64,000 nt of DNA from Solicoccozyma terricola. Its lineage: Eukaryota > Basidiomycota > Tremellomycetes > Filobasidiales > Piskurozymaceae. Both the position numbers and the translations under genes were made by a program. The notes below the pieces were generated by a model. It was not told where the DNA came from, did no database searches, and saw only the letters and a program-made list of their open reading frames with translations. Location of the stretch: assembly GCA_001600875.1 (NCBI GenBank), contig BCLD01000001.1, forward strand, positions 492,162 to 556,161, read 5' to 3'. Positions within the stretch are counted from its first letter, which is position 1. The number at the start of each line of letters is the position of its first letter. Of the stretch, positions 25,347 through 39,073 are shown in pieces.

Positions 25347-28127
25347 TCACCCAATGGTAGCCAAATTCGACTGTCCATCTTGCGGTACCTCAACTCCTGC
25401 TTCCCCATCGACATTCGTCTCTGTCATTGCCTGCGCTGCTGCTGAACTGATCGTTCGATCGACCGCATCCGCACGCTGCTTCATCTCCCCATTTGCCTGA
25501 CCTTGAGACTTTGCCCTTTCCAAAAGATTCTGTACAATTCCAAGTTGTCCTTGTAAAGTCAACTTTTCCTTGTAGAATTGTTGTTTTTGAATTTCGATTT
25601 GCCGTTTCTCTTGCTCGAGCATCTCCTCGAATTTCTCAAACATGGACATCTTGAGCTCGAGCTTCTTCATTTGAGCGGAGACGAGACGTGTGACGAGGGT
25701 CTCTATTCGACGCTCTTCGTGGGTGGCGAGAACGGACGCTTTGGCGGCAGCGGAGCCGAGAGCAAGCGTGGCGATTCGCTCGACTTCGGATTGGGGGATG
25801 GTGCCGTTGGTAGGGGCAGGTGCCGAAGGAGTCGTGGTGGAATCATCAACGGTGGTGACTGGAGCAACGTCTGCCGCGTTCGCAGCTTCCTCGACAGGCG
25901 GAATATCTGCCGAGGAGTCCACTTGCATACTATCCGTTGGCTTGTCGACAGGTATTTCTGTCGATGATTTCTCCGCTTTCTTTTCATCGACTTGCATCGC
26001 ATCCTCATTGGCGATCTTCTCCTCCTCGGTATTCTTTTCTTCTCCATCCTTACCTTCCTGCTTCTCTTCGACCGCGTTCTCCACCTCCTTTTTCCTCTTC
26101 CCCATACCCTCCGTCAACTCTCCCAATGCTCTCTGCGCTGCAGCTGCTGCTACACCGGGATTGACGGCTCCAGCTAAGAAAGCGACGACGCTCATCACAG
26201 GATTATCCACTTTGCTGAACGGTAATGCAGATCCACCGCCGACGATAGAAGCCGCGTGCTTGAGGGGTCCAAGCTGAGCGTCCGAGTCGGCGAGATACGA
26301 GTCCTCGATAGGTAATTGTAGGAAATGCAGGATGCATTGGTCCTTTGACCGGGTTCCGACATGTTCCGACACCTTGTTCCAGTCATCGTCGTGCATCTCG
26401 ATTCCTTCAAGAAGAAGTAAAGTTTCCTGGTCGGACCATTCCGAAAGATTTGCTCCTGAAGCATGCCGGAAGGCTTCATCATCCATCCGTACGAATCCAC
26501 CGCTATACATTGTAGAAGGAAATCGACCAGAGGTGTAGCACGTCGCACAGATTGTGTACTTGCCGTCCTTTAGTGAATGATATCTCACCCTCGTACAATC
26601 CGTTCCACACGTCTCACACGAGTAGGAGAGTTTTGCTCCCCCCGTACCTCCAGTGGATGAAGATGCAGTTGCGGCATCTTTTGCAGCATTTGCTTGAATC
26701 GTTTGTTGAGCCTCTTGCGGGGTGATTGCACGAGCCGTAGGAAGAGCCGCCGAGGTCGAATAGATGGTCTTTCTGAGGTCCAAGTTCGAAGGATGTGGTG
26801 TGATGCTCCCACTTCCGCCAGCCGCAGCGGGTCCCGTTACCAAGGCAGATGGTTTTGTAAGAGGTCTAGATCCAGGATGGAGAGGTGCTAGTCCCTTCGG
26901 AGTATCGAGTGTGACTCGGTAATGTCCAGTAAATGGAGGGCCGAGTGCGGTGGGACGAGTTTCTGGATCGATCTGAGGGGAGAAGTGTACGTTGAAAGGG
27001 TATCGTCAGACTTCTTCTAGACGTTTTGTGTCTCGTTATTTGCTCGTCTGCACACCCACCTGATAGTTTATCAACCCCCACTGTTCCAAAAACGCATGAA
27101 CTCTCATGATCCCACCAACATCACCGCACAGATTCCTTCTGCAACTAGTGACCGTCAGATATTCATTAGGATTCAATCTATACGTATTGATCATGAAATC
27201 CCTATAATCCTTGTAGATTGAAGGAGTCTTTGAACGATTTTTGCCTGAGAAGAATTCTGGTAATGAACGACGTTCTAGTGGGTGGATGGAGGAAAGAGAA
27301 AACCATGAGGAGTAGGAGGGAATCAAAAGTGGATGAAGTTGGGAAGAGAGGTAAGTCGTTGCGAGGTCGTGAAGTGTTTGAGGGTCCGTCGGTGGAGGCG
27401 AGGTTCCTGTGGGTGGGAGAAGGTATATTGAATAAGATGATCAGTGCACGGCGCCGGGGGAGGGATGAGCATCTTCCAAAGTGTAATCATCGGTGACAGA
27501 GGTAGTATCGCGATCATCACTGGCTCGTTCTCCCCGTTGGACAGGGAAATCGTCTTTCCCTGAGGAGGGAGCGATAGCGAGCTGAGAAATTGCTTTACTA
27601 CGCCTCACAACCCTCGGTGGAGATCACAATCACTGAGGACAAAGTGGCTGTTTGCTACTTTCGCATGTTATGCGAACCCTCTCAAGTACGATCGCTGCCA
27701 CTCGGCTGCGTCAGTCGCTATGCCACTAGCTGACAACTCGGCTGCGTGCCCGGCCCATTCAACCTCCAACTCCGAAATCGCCGTACTTACCATTGACTTT
27801 CTCTCCCTCCTCTCCTTCATCCACCTCCATCCCATCTACATCCGCACCACTTGGAGGACCCAAATTACTCAATTCTCCACCCAACACCGGATCTCTCTCT
27901 CTTTCCTTTCCCGGCGCGATACCCAGATCATGTTCGACCGCGCCGTTCGATGAAGATTCCAGACCGAGTTGTGATTGGGAGGATGCTGCGTGGGCGGGGA
28001 AAGTGAGACGGATACGTTTTGGATCTGGTTCGTCTGGGGGCGACATGGCGGGCGATGGAGGTGGAGGGGATGGAGTGGCAGTGGGTGATGGTTGGGTGTT
28101 GATGTTGACAGTTGGTTGACAGGACAT
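25347..28127 (-). CDS. RSC8: Swi3/Rsc8 chromatin-remodelling subunit (SWIRM-ZZ-SANT)
   Basis: Scaffold subunit of SWI/SNF or RSC. Domains in order: Pro/Ser/Asp-rich N-terminus from the Met at 28127; SWIRM domain ([68 protein letters not shown]); ZZ-like zinc finger ([10 protein letters not shown] with TICATCY); SANT domain ([40 protein letters not shown]); low-complexity Glu/Lys region; C-terminal coiled coil ([20 protein letters not shown]). The join between the first exon and SWIRM is uncertain: reading straight through about 27435-27460 in the SWIRM frame meets one TGA, and removal needs an intron with a weak donor such as GTGATG near 27520. It likely partners the Sth1/Snf2 ATPase encoded at 7.7-13.0 kb. 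Confidence 0.9.
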
Positions 28128-28287
28128 GGCCTTCGCGGTGGTCAGACCAGATTATTCTTTCTCACGGTGGGCGGGGGTGGGAGGGGAGGGAGGGGAGGAG
28201 GGGCCACTGGGCAACTTCTCTGCAAGCCCAGTTCAACCACTCATCCATCGTCCCCCATCATCACCAAACAACTCCTTCCTACAAATC
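28128..28287. promoter_or_regulatory. Short divergent promoter RSC8 / NKAP
   Basis: Only 160 bp separate the two start codons; it carries a G-rich stretch (28168-28205). Both genes act in nuclear gene expression, so shared control is plausible but unproven. Confidence 0.5.
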
Positions 28288-29848
<1,561 letters not shown>

Positions 29849-29983
29849 TTAGCGTTAGCGGGATTCGGGACGAATGATCTGTTCGGCGTATGAATTCTTA
29901 TACAAATCTCGAAATTTTCATTCGGTCATTTATCGAATCGGTCTGGATACATCACACTAGATCTCTTTCGGCATCGGACTCGC

Positions 29984-32642
29984 TCAAGACATTTTCATTC
30001 TGTCACCATCTGCTGCAGCGCTTGTTTCTTTCTCTTTTACCCTGGCTGCTTCTCTCTCCGATTGCTGGCGTTGTAACTCTGCTCGATGATTTCGGAAAGC
30101 AGTCGAGGCTTCGCAAACAGAGCGCAGATTCTTTATCCGGCTGTTCTCGACAAAGTCCGGAGTGTAGTTCCTTAATGCGATAGGAGGGAGAGCAGGGAGA
30201 GCGAAACCAGCGATTCGGACGTTGTGCGTCATATCTGACAGAAAGTGGCGGCGTCAGCTGCTGCGTCTCACCCTGTTCACGGCTGCCCTAGTTATCACAC
30301 CACCCACCGATCTGCATAGCCATGTCTTCCAGTCTCATTTCTCTGGATGCGGACCCTGTGGCGGAGTGCTGTAACTTCGTGATCATGGAACAACCGTCCA
30401 TTGCCGTCTCGAGCATATCTCTTGACATCCCCTCGAGAAGCTGAAAAGAGCGGCACTAACTGTCAGCTCTGTGGAGGGCCGAGTGTGGCGAAATATCGCG
30501 ATTCACCTCCGAGCACCCTGAAGCCAACGCCAATGGACCAGCATTCTCTCTGTTGATCACCATATTCATGCCGGGCACCGTCTTGCCTCTGCCGTCTCCC
30601 AAGGCAACCGTCCCCTTGCCGAAGACTTTACTATCCTTTCCGTTTCGCAAGAGTGGCGAATATTCATTCTGCGCTGCAAAATGCGAATTATGACAGTTGC
30701 GTGCTTGTTGGGTGGAGTCAACCTGAGGAGAAGGAATGATGGAGGAAGCGTTGTTCCCGGAGGTTGGTTGCAGAAATGGAGATGGGGCAATGATATGCAA
30801 TCGTTCGGCCCCATGAGTCCCATTACGGGCACTATTGGACTTCGACGATCTATCGGCAGTGAGCACCGGCGTATTACTTTCATGTAAAGAGCCAGCACCC
30901 AGTCCATCTATCTGCTTGGCTACCCTGTCCAGGTACTGATGCACCTGCCTCGTCGTCAAGGACCTTGGTCGCGGTGCCAGGATAGGCTTGGAGAATGACA
31001 GATTCTCCGCAGACACCTGAGACGTGGCGGCGACGATTTGAGACGCGGCCTGCGCTGCTCGGCTTCTCCTTTCTGTTGCGAGCAGGGTTTGAGACGGTAG
31101 CAACGAGTGAGTATAAGAAGTTGGCGGGGTTGGCAACGATGTCGCCAACGCTGCCGGCGGTTCAGATGTCGTAGGATGATCTTCAATTATACTTGTTCTG
31201 TTCGCCTTCACCTGTACCTGTGATCTAGGTAGCTCTGGTGTTGACGCTCTTGAATCTCCTCTGCCTTTCGAGATATATTCATCTCTCCCGTTCGCGTCTC
31301 TCGCCCAGTCCTCATCTTCACATAATCTCAGGATTCCGATCAACTTGACGATTCTGTCGAACTTCTCCCTGTACCGTTGTTTAGCGAGGTCCAGCAACAA
31401 CCTCATCCTCTTCAAAGCTCTTCTTTCCGTACCGTCCTCTAGCTTCCACCCAAATTGTAACGCAAAATGGACGTCTGCTAGACAATAGAGCCATTTCAGT
31501 CGATCCGATTGATCTCTGGAAGCGATCGTGTCGGGGCGAAAATCGAGATGATGAGGAGCAATTTCCAAAGTGCAGTTGATACTATTGCGGAATTGCGCTA
31601 GGGTAGGAACGTTGAGACACGAGCAGTGATGGCTGTTGGACCCTATTGACAAAGTCTCCTCTTTCTTCGGCGCGACTACCCTAGGTGGAGTCTTTTCGAT
31701 ATGTTTCATTATCGAGGCGAATGTTCTTCCATACTGTTCGCCGACCTTGTCCAACAAATAGCTAATTGTCGACTCCATACCACCTGGTCTCAACTGGTAT
31801 CCATTTCGCAGTCCGAATTGAACCCAGCCAAGATTGATTAACCAGGTCATATCGCTTTCGGTGGCGCAAGACGGCATTAAAACATGGTCGACGGTGAGTA
31901 GGTTATACGTAAGGGCTGCACGCAAGACGGTGTGGATGTTTCGTTGAAAATCGAATGATGTGAAGACGACATCCTCGCTGCTCATTTGTCGGGAGGATGA
32001 GGGAGTAGGTAGTGGCACCGCCGATCCCTTCCGATGAACGTTCGCGAGATTATGAATAGGTTCAATGGTTGGATTGTTTATCTGTCTCCACGTCGAACCG
32101 TCGGAAGAAACCCCGCTTGGATTAAAGCCATTGCCCTGCTGTGACCCGGCAACTTCTGGTCTGACCTGTTCGATAATAGCCACGATATTCTCCACGGAAT
32201 CCCATAATCTTGAATTCCCTCTCACCTTATCCAATATAATTCTGACGTCTTCCGCTCTCCCAAACACCTGATTCCCATCCCATTCCGGACCTTCCTCTAA
32301 AAGGAACCCCATTTTCAACCCAAATACCACCCAAGCGAGATCGTGTATCCACTTGTGATGTCGACCTTTTCTTCCAGTTAATGGGTTGATGGGATCATCG
32401 ACGTCGTGCAGTATCCACGAGATATGGTCATGGAATTCCCAGCTTGTGATTCGAGGAGGGACAAAGACTTGTTCGGGTTGAGGTTGAGAGCTTTTCTCTG
32501 AAGACAAGCTAGGGGTAGGATTGTGTAGCGAAACAAGTCGGGTAAATCCATACGACGTGAAGGCTGATTCAGGAACCGCTCGAGGATAGGGATGATAACG
32601 GGAGGACTCCGTCTCATCCAATTCGGCTCTGATTCTTGGCAT
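29984..32642 (-). CDS. Unrecognised protein with three internal ~100-residue repeats
   Basis: No known family recognised. The long first exon runs from the Met at 32642 (MPRIRAELDETESSRYHPYP). Three divergent copies of one domain can be aligned: HKWIHDLAWVVFGLKMGFLL (about residue 95), MTWLINLGWVQFGLRNGYQL (about 265) and LKWLYCLADVHFALQFGWKL (about 385). Each is followed by a helix of LLDKV/LLDLA type and an ending like IVAIIEQ, IMKHIEK or IVKLIGIL. A Ser/Pro/Thr-rich region follows. The open frame stops at 30456, but a GTGAAT donor after residues SGCSE and a TTTTCAG acceptor join it in phase to LLEGMSRDMLETAMDGCSMI, so the downstream exons ending GDRMKMS at 29984 belong to the same gene. 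Total about 830-850 residues; no signal peptide or membrane segment. Confidence 0.6.
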
Positions 32643-33288
32643 CTGGTTCGATGTGTGGTATGTTGGGGAAGATTGTTATATCACCGACTATGATAGTGGT
32701 GCTGATACTTGCATGCAATAAAGATGCGGCTACTCCCTTACCCTCGCTGGGACCTGATCGGAAATGTCTTGGAAGCTATGGAGTAGAAGATCTTTCAACA
32801 TGATAATGTCTCACCCTTTTAGCAAATCTGTCAAGGGAACTAGGGTGCTGTGAAGCTGTCAAAATAAATCGTAAACGTTCTCCAGGCTTCACCCAACGTC
32901 GTTAGCCCTCACGTACGATCGCGCATCACAGAAGAAACGCGGCTTCCCTCCGACACCAAAAGGCACTCATATCGTCTGACCTGGCACCTGGCATTATACT
33001 CGACTGCTGTATCGTTTTTCTTTCCTTCCGTGCCAGGAGACAACAGTAGATCACAGTCCCCAGTGACAACATGCTCTCCACCACTCTATACTCCATCATC
33101 ATGACCCTCCGGGCTCCTCTATGCTCCTGTGGTGTGCCTGAACGAGAGTCGCCACCCTCGATTACGTCATCGTGAGTCAAAATCCTTGGTTGCTTCCTGG
33201 CTGGTTGCTTCCATTTCCTCCACCGGACCCCACTCTCACAGTCATCAACTATCCCATCACCGTCCCATACAACCATTTCCGCACTTCG
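32643..33288. promoter_or_regulatory. Divergent intergenic region, triple-repeat protein / CAB4
   Basis: 646 bp upstream of both genes. Several short frames exist but none has family similarity or splice support. No tandem repeat or E-box core seen. Confidence 0.5.
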
Positions 33289-34701
33289 ATGTCAACCACA
33301 TCATCTCGTCGCTCTGCGTCCCTCCCACCGACCGACTCCAGTGCAGTTCTCATCCTCCCACTCCACTCGCCTCACTCCCTCTCCCATCCGTCTATATACG
33401 TCCCGATAATCCATCGAATCACCGCGCGTACCACATCGCACCTCTTGATCTACTTCCATGGCTCAGCGCTCGCTTCAAATCCATCATGGCAGGTCATCGA
33501 GCGTTTCTTGAGTATTGTTTATTCGGCTGCTGCACAAGAGGCGGTCAAGTATGGTAGAGTGTTGATGCACGTGGATGTATTGTTGCAAGGTTTCGCCGTG
33601 GATAAAGATGGGAAGAGAGGCGGGAAACATGGTCGAGTTGAGGGGAAATGGGAGAGAGTTTGGGTTGCTGAGAATGAAGAGGATGGTCGTGAGTGAATGC
33701 AGCGGTTCTTCTTTTCCTCTGACATGTCATTTGGAGCTGATGAAACATCCTTTTGAGACGTTCCGTGCAGAAGAAGATAAAGCAACACTTGTTGAGATAT
33801 TACAACATCTACCAGATGCCGAAAATATCTCAACCTTTGCATCACAATTTGTTGCATCACCTCTTTTGACCCCGAAGGATTCCATCGAAAGTAAAGGTAT
33901 GTTCCCTCTCCACGCCTGAACATTACAACAGGAACTAAGCTTCTGGATGCCAACAACCCCATCCTAGACGTGACAAAGGACAATGCAACAGACATACTCC
34001 CTGTGATAGCAGTTGGAGGAACATTCGATCACCTTCACGCGGGTCACAAGATCCTTCTCTCAATGTGTGTCTGGTTAGCCTCCCGGAAGATCATCGTAGG
34101 AATCAGCGGTGAGCAGTCGGACTCTCCGTTCGAACCTCTTGGATTTTGTTCCCCATTCGCCGCTTACAAAAGAGAGCATCTTCTCAGACGCTCCGCTTTT
34201 AATCCACAAATCCAACCTACATCTCCTTGAATCGCTCTCCGTCCGAACCGCAAATGTTAAGACATTCTTATCGCTTCTAAACCCACGTCTCGAGCTTGAT
34301 CTAGTCCCATTGAATGATGTATTGGGTCCGACGGGTACGGAAGAGGATATTCAAGGGTTGGTGGTTAGTCGGGAGAGTGTTGGTGGTGGGGAAGCTAGTG
34401 AGTGCTGCTTTCCACCAAAGTTTTGCATTGGAGGAGTGGGCTGAATCTACTGTTGAATCTCGACTTTATAGTTGCCAAAGCGAGAAGCGAGAGGAATCTG
34501 CCTACTCTCAAGCAATACATAATCGACGTCATCACGTCAGACTCCCCGCTTGCAACTCCAGCGGATAATGGACAAGGGAATGTACAAGAACCTGCGTCGT
34601 TGAATACAGAACTCGATACTGAGAAATTGAAGATATTGAAGATGGGGAGTAGTTATATCAGGGCGTGGATAGCTAAGAGGGAGGAGAATGGTAGGGACTG
34701 A
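33289..34701 (+). CDS. CAB4: Phosphopantetheine adenylyltransferase (Cab4 type)
   Basis: Fourth step of coenzyme A synthesis: transfers AMP from ATP to 4'-phosphopantetheine. The nucleotidyltransferase signature is VIAVGGTFDHLHAGHKILLS, with the HxGH motif as HAGH. It is followed by SRKIIVGIS, then across an intron ESIFSDAPLLIHKSNLHLLE, LNPRLELDLVPLNDVLGPTG, DIQGLVVSRESVGGGEA and VAKARSERNLPTL. The N-terminal 200 residues (from MSTTSSRRSASLPPTDSSAV) are the extra domain found in fungal Cab4. Four introns join in phase. The C-terminus has KILKMGSSYIRAWI, close to the (K)MSSS-like loop used by this superfamily. No separate dephospho-CoA kinase domain follows, so this is the monofunctional enzyme. 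Confidence 0.9.
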
Positions 34702-34934
34702 GGAGGGGTCTGATCTTGCGTTGTACTGTCATATGTATGGAAATGGAAGGATGTCGTGGATGTGCCTGCCCACTGTGGGAAGGCGGGGTGGATGGTGGAC
34801 ATTCACGGACATGCATGACACGTCATGTCCGCGTCTGGGCTGACCGAGCTTTTTGTCTTGAATGATCACCACCGATTCGACTAGAAAGCAGTATCGTCCC
34901 TACCAATCCATTTCCAACACATTGCATCAACAAA

Positions 34935-36274
34935 ATGGCCCCAATCGCGGACGCTGCGTGAGTGTACACCCGACTCCCCTATTTGCGTTTACGGTCAAGG
35001 GAGTGTGTGGCACCAATATTTGCTCGGAGCTGACGTCAAGTGATTTCTTTCACGCTTTGTGGCGGTAACAGACCAAAGACCAACTGGGCGGATGATGAAA
35101 TCGAGGATGGTGAGGACAATTTATCTGGGTTATTATGGGAGGGAATACACTGTTGCTGATATTGAGTTCCCCGATCGTTCTTCCCTCTCTTCGTCTCAAA
35201 TCAACTTGGGGGATTCATTATTCTTTCAGGCGAGCTTCCTGCTCCAACCGAGACCGTGGGTCCCGATGGCATCATCACCATCGTCGAATACCGTCTAGAC
35301 GAACAAGACCGAAAAGTCAAAATCACCCGGCGAATCAAGCGAAAGCTTCAAACGCAGGTGGTCAGTCATTCTGTTGCGGAGAGGAAACATTGGGCAAAGT
35401 GGGTCGGGAAAGGGTGTATGGTTTTGGCTGGGACTTGGATATGGTTGACTGATCCGGGATGCGATTTTTCGATCATTAGGTTCGGAGCAGAGAAAGGAAA
35501 ACCATCCGGTCCGGATAGAGCGACTACCACTGTCGCTGAGGATCTGCAATTCAAGCTCAGTGCTGGTGGTGCCAAGGTGAGTTCGGGGAACCAAGTCGGG
35601 TGCTGTGGGCGGGGTTTATTCACTGACACTGACACCTTCCTCCACCGTAATCACACCCAGGTCGAACCAACCGAAGACGAAGCAGCCAAGATGAAGGCCC
35701 AGCTTGGTACCAAGAAGATCATGTGTCGTCTCTGTAAAGGAGACCATTTCACCTCCAAATGTCCCCTCAAGGAGACATTGGAAGGCGTCGAGGACCTACT
35801 TGGCGATGGTGCACCAGCTGCAGACGACTACGGCATGACAGGAGGTGGAACGACCGATGCAAGCGGCAAATACGTCCCACCTTCTATGCGAGCAGGTGGT
35901 GGTCGTGGTGCCGGAGAATCAATGTTCCGTGCTCGTGATGATCTTCCAACCCTTCGAATCACCTCACTCTCAACCGACGCAGACGAGGATGATCTTCGTA
36001 CTCTATTCGAACGATTCGGAAGGGTCGCAAGGGCGAACGTCGTTCGTGATCGTGATACTCAGGAGAGTAAAGGTTTCGGTTTCGTCAGCTTTGAGAACAG
36101 GAAGGATGGCGAGAGGGCGCTGGAGAAGATGAATGGTTATGGTTATGATAGTTTGATCTTGTCGGTCAGCTGGTCTCGTGAGTGTTGCAAATCATCACAC
36201 ACCAGGTCGTAAGGAGTGAGCTGATCATATTCTCGTTGCCGATCCCAGAACCCCGAGAGCCGCGACAAAACTAA
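34935..36274 (+). CDS. TIF35: Translation initiation factor eIF3 subunit G
   Basis: RNA-binding subunit of eIF3. The first two exons are tiny (MAPIADAA, then PKTNWADDEIEDG). The eIF3g N-terminal domain follows (ELPAPTETVGPDGIITIVEY, VAERKHWAKFGAEKGKPSGP, RATTTVAEDLQFKL), where the intron 35398-35479 must be removed to give WAKFG, although its frame happens to stay open. A zinc knuckle CRLCKGDHFTSKC and a C-terminal RRM (RNP2 LRITSL, RNP1 KGFGFVSF) complete the family layout. A last short exon adds QPREPRQN and stops at 36274. The start at 34935 is the only Met that gives the conserved acidic N-terminus. Confidence 0.94.
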
Positions 36275-36490
36275 ACCTCAGGCATGAGGGGTTTGTTAGT
36301 CCTAGTCTATCGTCTTTTGTACAACCAGTAGTCAGGATTTGATGTCATCGTTTGCCATCTGAAGTCATCTGAAGTGTGCTCGTGCTCGATCTGCATAAAC
36401 GGTCGTTGCATAATAAACGGGCATCTATCTCGTGAAGGAAAAACATGGTGGTACAACGGGAAACCCTATCCGGTCCATATAATCCCCATT

Positions 36491-39073
36491 TCAAACTCGC
36501 AAGAAGTGTTGATACGCTCTGTATGAGTGGTGTGGTCAAATTTCTCTGTCATCGTGACCGCCTAGCACATCAACTCACTGATTGTTCGTCTCTTCCTTGC
36601 ATGGATATCCTAGTCGTTCGAGGAAATCTTCCCACTCCTTGTCTTCGGTCGGTGGGACTCGTACACCGACGAGGATCTTCCCGACGTCTGGAGTGAGACG
36701 AAAAGTGCGTCAATAAGAGTCGTTTAGGTGAGGCACGGATAACTTACCAGCTCCGTGATTCCGGTAGTGGAACAGCGTGATGCTCCAATCGGACTGCAGA
36801 CCAACGAGGAACTTTCGGAGTGCCCCCGGACGTTCCGGGAATTCTGCGTCAACCGAAAGGGAACGAACGCCGTTTGGCAGTCAGACGTCCGGAAAAAAAG
36901 AGAAGCAAAAGACGCGGTGACGCCGCCACCACCGTCTACTCACCAAACCTAAACAGTCTCTCATGCTCAACATCCGCCTTTCCGCCGACCATATGCCTCA
37001 AATGGCTCTTGGCAAACTCATCGTCACTGAGGTCGATCGACTCCATTCCTTCAGCTTTCAAGGCGGCCTGCAGTCCTTCCACCTCCTTGGAGCGAGCTTC
37101 CTCTGTAGGACCAGACGCAGAGGATGGAGATGCAAGTAGGATGAAAGAGATGATGACGTATGCTTCATTTGGTGAAGAGTAGCGGTAGACGAACTCGGTT
37201 GTCGCGCGAGGATGGATGAGTGAGTGGAGTTTGACGAAGCTGGCATTCATTACAACGGCATGTCAGCCCAAGACCCAAGAAGAGTATCAGCTGTTTCCAC
37301 CCCGACTCACGATCCAGGACGTTCCGGAATCCTGATACTCATCAGAACCTCCCTCCTCTCACCCAACTCTGCGCGCTCAGCTACGAATCTCAAACGTCCA
37401 AAGTTCATATTCGCACCGGATATGACAGCTACGAATCGTTTCCCTGCTCCTACGAGATTATTCCGTTGGATGTGGGCTTTGAGACCTGCTAGAGCGAGTG
37501 CTCCGGATGGTTCGGGGATGGACCGGGATTCTGACGCGGGAGATACGGGATGTTAGATGATTAGGAGCGGCGGGGGGTTGACTCTACGTGCTCACCTTCA
37601 AAGACATCCTTTACCGCCGCGCAAATCTCATCATTATTTACCAACACGACGTCATCCAACAATTCCTTGCAAATCCTAAACGGTTCTTCTCCTACGATCC
37701 TAACCGCCGTACCATCACTAAACGGACCAACTTCATCCAAGATGACCCGTCTCCCCTTTTCCAAACTTCTCTTCATCGCATCTCCATCCACCGTTTCCAC
37801 TCCAATAACTTTGACTGAATCCGGTGCTATTCTCTTGATATACGAACACATTCCAGCTACTAGACCACCTCCACCAATAGAAGCGAAAACCCCATCCAAT
37901 TTCTCAAAATCTTTCATTTGACGAGCGAGTTCAACAGCTACTGTACCTTGTCCAGCTATGATATATGGATCATCAAATGGAGGAACGAATAAAAGGTCAT
38001 GTGTTTCTGCCAATCTTGCACATTCTGCTTTTGCAGCGTCGAAATCTGAACCGTGAAGGATGACTTTAGCACCTAGACGTTCTACATTTCTCCATTTGAT
38101 GGATGGTGTAGCGATTGGCATGACGATTGTGCATGGGATTTTTAGATGGAATCCAGCTAAGGCCACTCCTTGTGCGTGATTTCCTGGAGGGGTTGGGGGA
38201 AGGGAGGAGGGAAGGGAGGAGGGAAGGGAGGAGGAGCACCATCGATCAGCAAATGTTCACCAGGTTTAAGAATGACGGGGATCCCTTCCTCTTCCGCCCC
38301 CCCCCCCCCCGCTCCTCCTTCCACCACCCACCTGCACTACAAGTAACCACCCCTCTCCATCTCTCTTCCTCATTCAAATTCGCCATAAGGTTATAAGCTC
38401 CCCTAATTTTGAATGAAAAAACTTGAGGATGCATATCTTCTCTTTTTAACCAAATTTGATTACCTAGTCTTGTTGATAGACCAGGAGCGTATTGAAGTGG
38501 GGTTTCAGAGAGATTGAGTGGTTTGGAATATACTTTGGCTGTTGTGCGGGGGTGGGTGGGTGGGGGGGTGAGGTGGGGTGGGGTGGGGTGGGGGGATTGA
38601 GAAGTGAGCCGGTCAGCGCTACGTGGATAAAAAAAAAAAAAGAACGATGGGATATTTTTCCCCTCGAACAACCCACATAAAAGGATCAATTTCATATAAT
38701 CCGGTACTTTCGGACCACCACCAACACCACCAGGTTGATCAATCAATAAATGAGATGGTAACCTTTCATATAAATGCGTAGGAACCAAGACATCATCCTC
38801 CAATTCTTCTTCTCTATCTTCTTGATGTCCATCGAAATTCAAACCTTTAACACCATCGATCAAATCTCCATGTCCATTCGGTGGGTGGTGAGATGAAGAT
38901 GTACGTAATTTGGATTCACCATGAACTAGTACGAGTTTATTGGTTGATGATTTATGTGGAAGTGGTGCAGATGATGAATATTCGATTTGAGCGCGTGGTG
39001 GACCTGTAAGCGGAGGAGGAGGAGGTGGAGGTGGGATGACGGTGGAGGAGGAGGTAGGGGATGGATGAGCCAT
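36491..39073 (-). CDS. ILV1: Threonine dehydratase (biosynthetic)
   Basis: First committed step of isoleucine synthesis: threonine to 2-oxobutyrate, PLP-dependent. The PLP lysine lies in [36 protein letters not shown]-type motif ([12 protein letters not shown]), and the phosphate loop GGGGLVAGM are intact. Two C-terminal ACT-like regulatory repeats follow ([20 protein letters not shown], and [20 protein letters not shown]). The final exon gives AYQHFLRV and stops at 36491; without splicing the frame would stop after ETNNQ. The N-terminus from 39073 is Pro/Ser-rich and not an obvious presequence, although the enzyme is normally mitochondrial. Two introns carry striking low-complexity DNA: 38184-38331 (C14 and a 12-nt purine repeat) and 38539-38676 (G-rich quadruplex-like tract on the plus strand). 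Confidence 0.94.
38197..38233. repeat. Tandem 12-nt purine repeat in an ILV1 intron
   Basis: Three copies of GGGAAGGGAGGA on the plus strand (pyrimidine-rich in the transcript), inside intron 38184-38331 and close to its 3' splice site. Confidence 0.8.
38297..38310. repeat. Poly-C (14) in an ILV1 intron
   Basis: Fourteen C on the plus strand, so poly-G in the transcript, 21-34 nt inside the 5' end of the intron 38184-38331. Confidence 0.85.
38548..38596 (+). repeat. G-quadruplex-prone tract in an ILV1 intron
   Basis: At least eight runs of three or more G separated by one to three bases (GGGTGGGTGGG, then repeated GGGGT units) on the plus strand. The host gene is on the minus strand, so the transcript has a C-rich polypyrimidine tract directly before the acceptor, and the G-rich strand is the DNA template strand. 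Confidence 0.8.

Noticed and set aside
27440..27470. Readthrough or selenocysteine at an in-frame TGA of RSC8
   Set aside because: Fungi lack selenocysteine machinery and an intron with a weak donor is a simpler explanation.
29984..30428. Separate small gene starting at the Met at 30428
   Set aside because: An in-phase GT-AG intron joins it to the end of the triple-repeat protein, so one gene is more likely.
30456..30472. Stop codon at 30456 as the true end of the triple-repeat protein
   Set aside because: It lies inside a probable intron with a matching acceptor and continuous downstream coding sequence.
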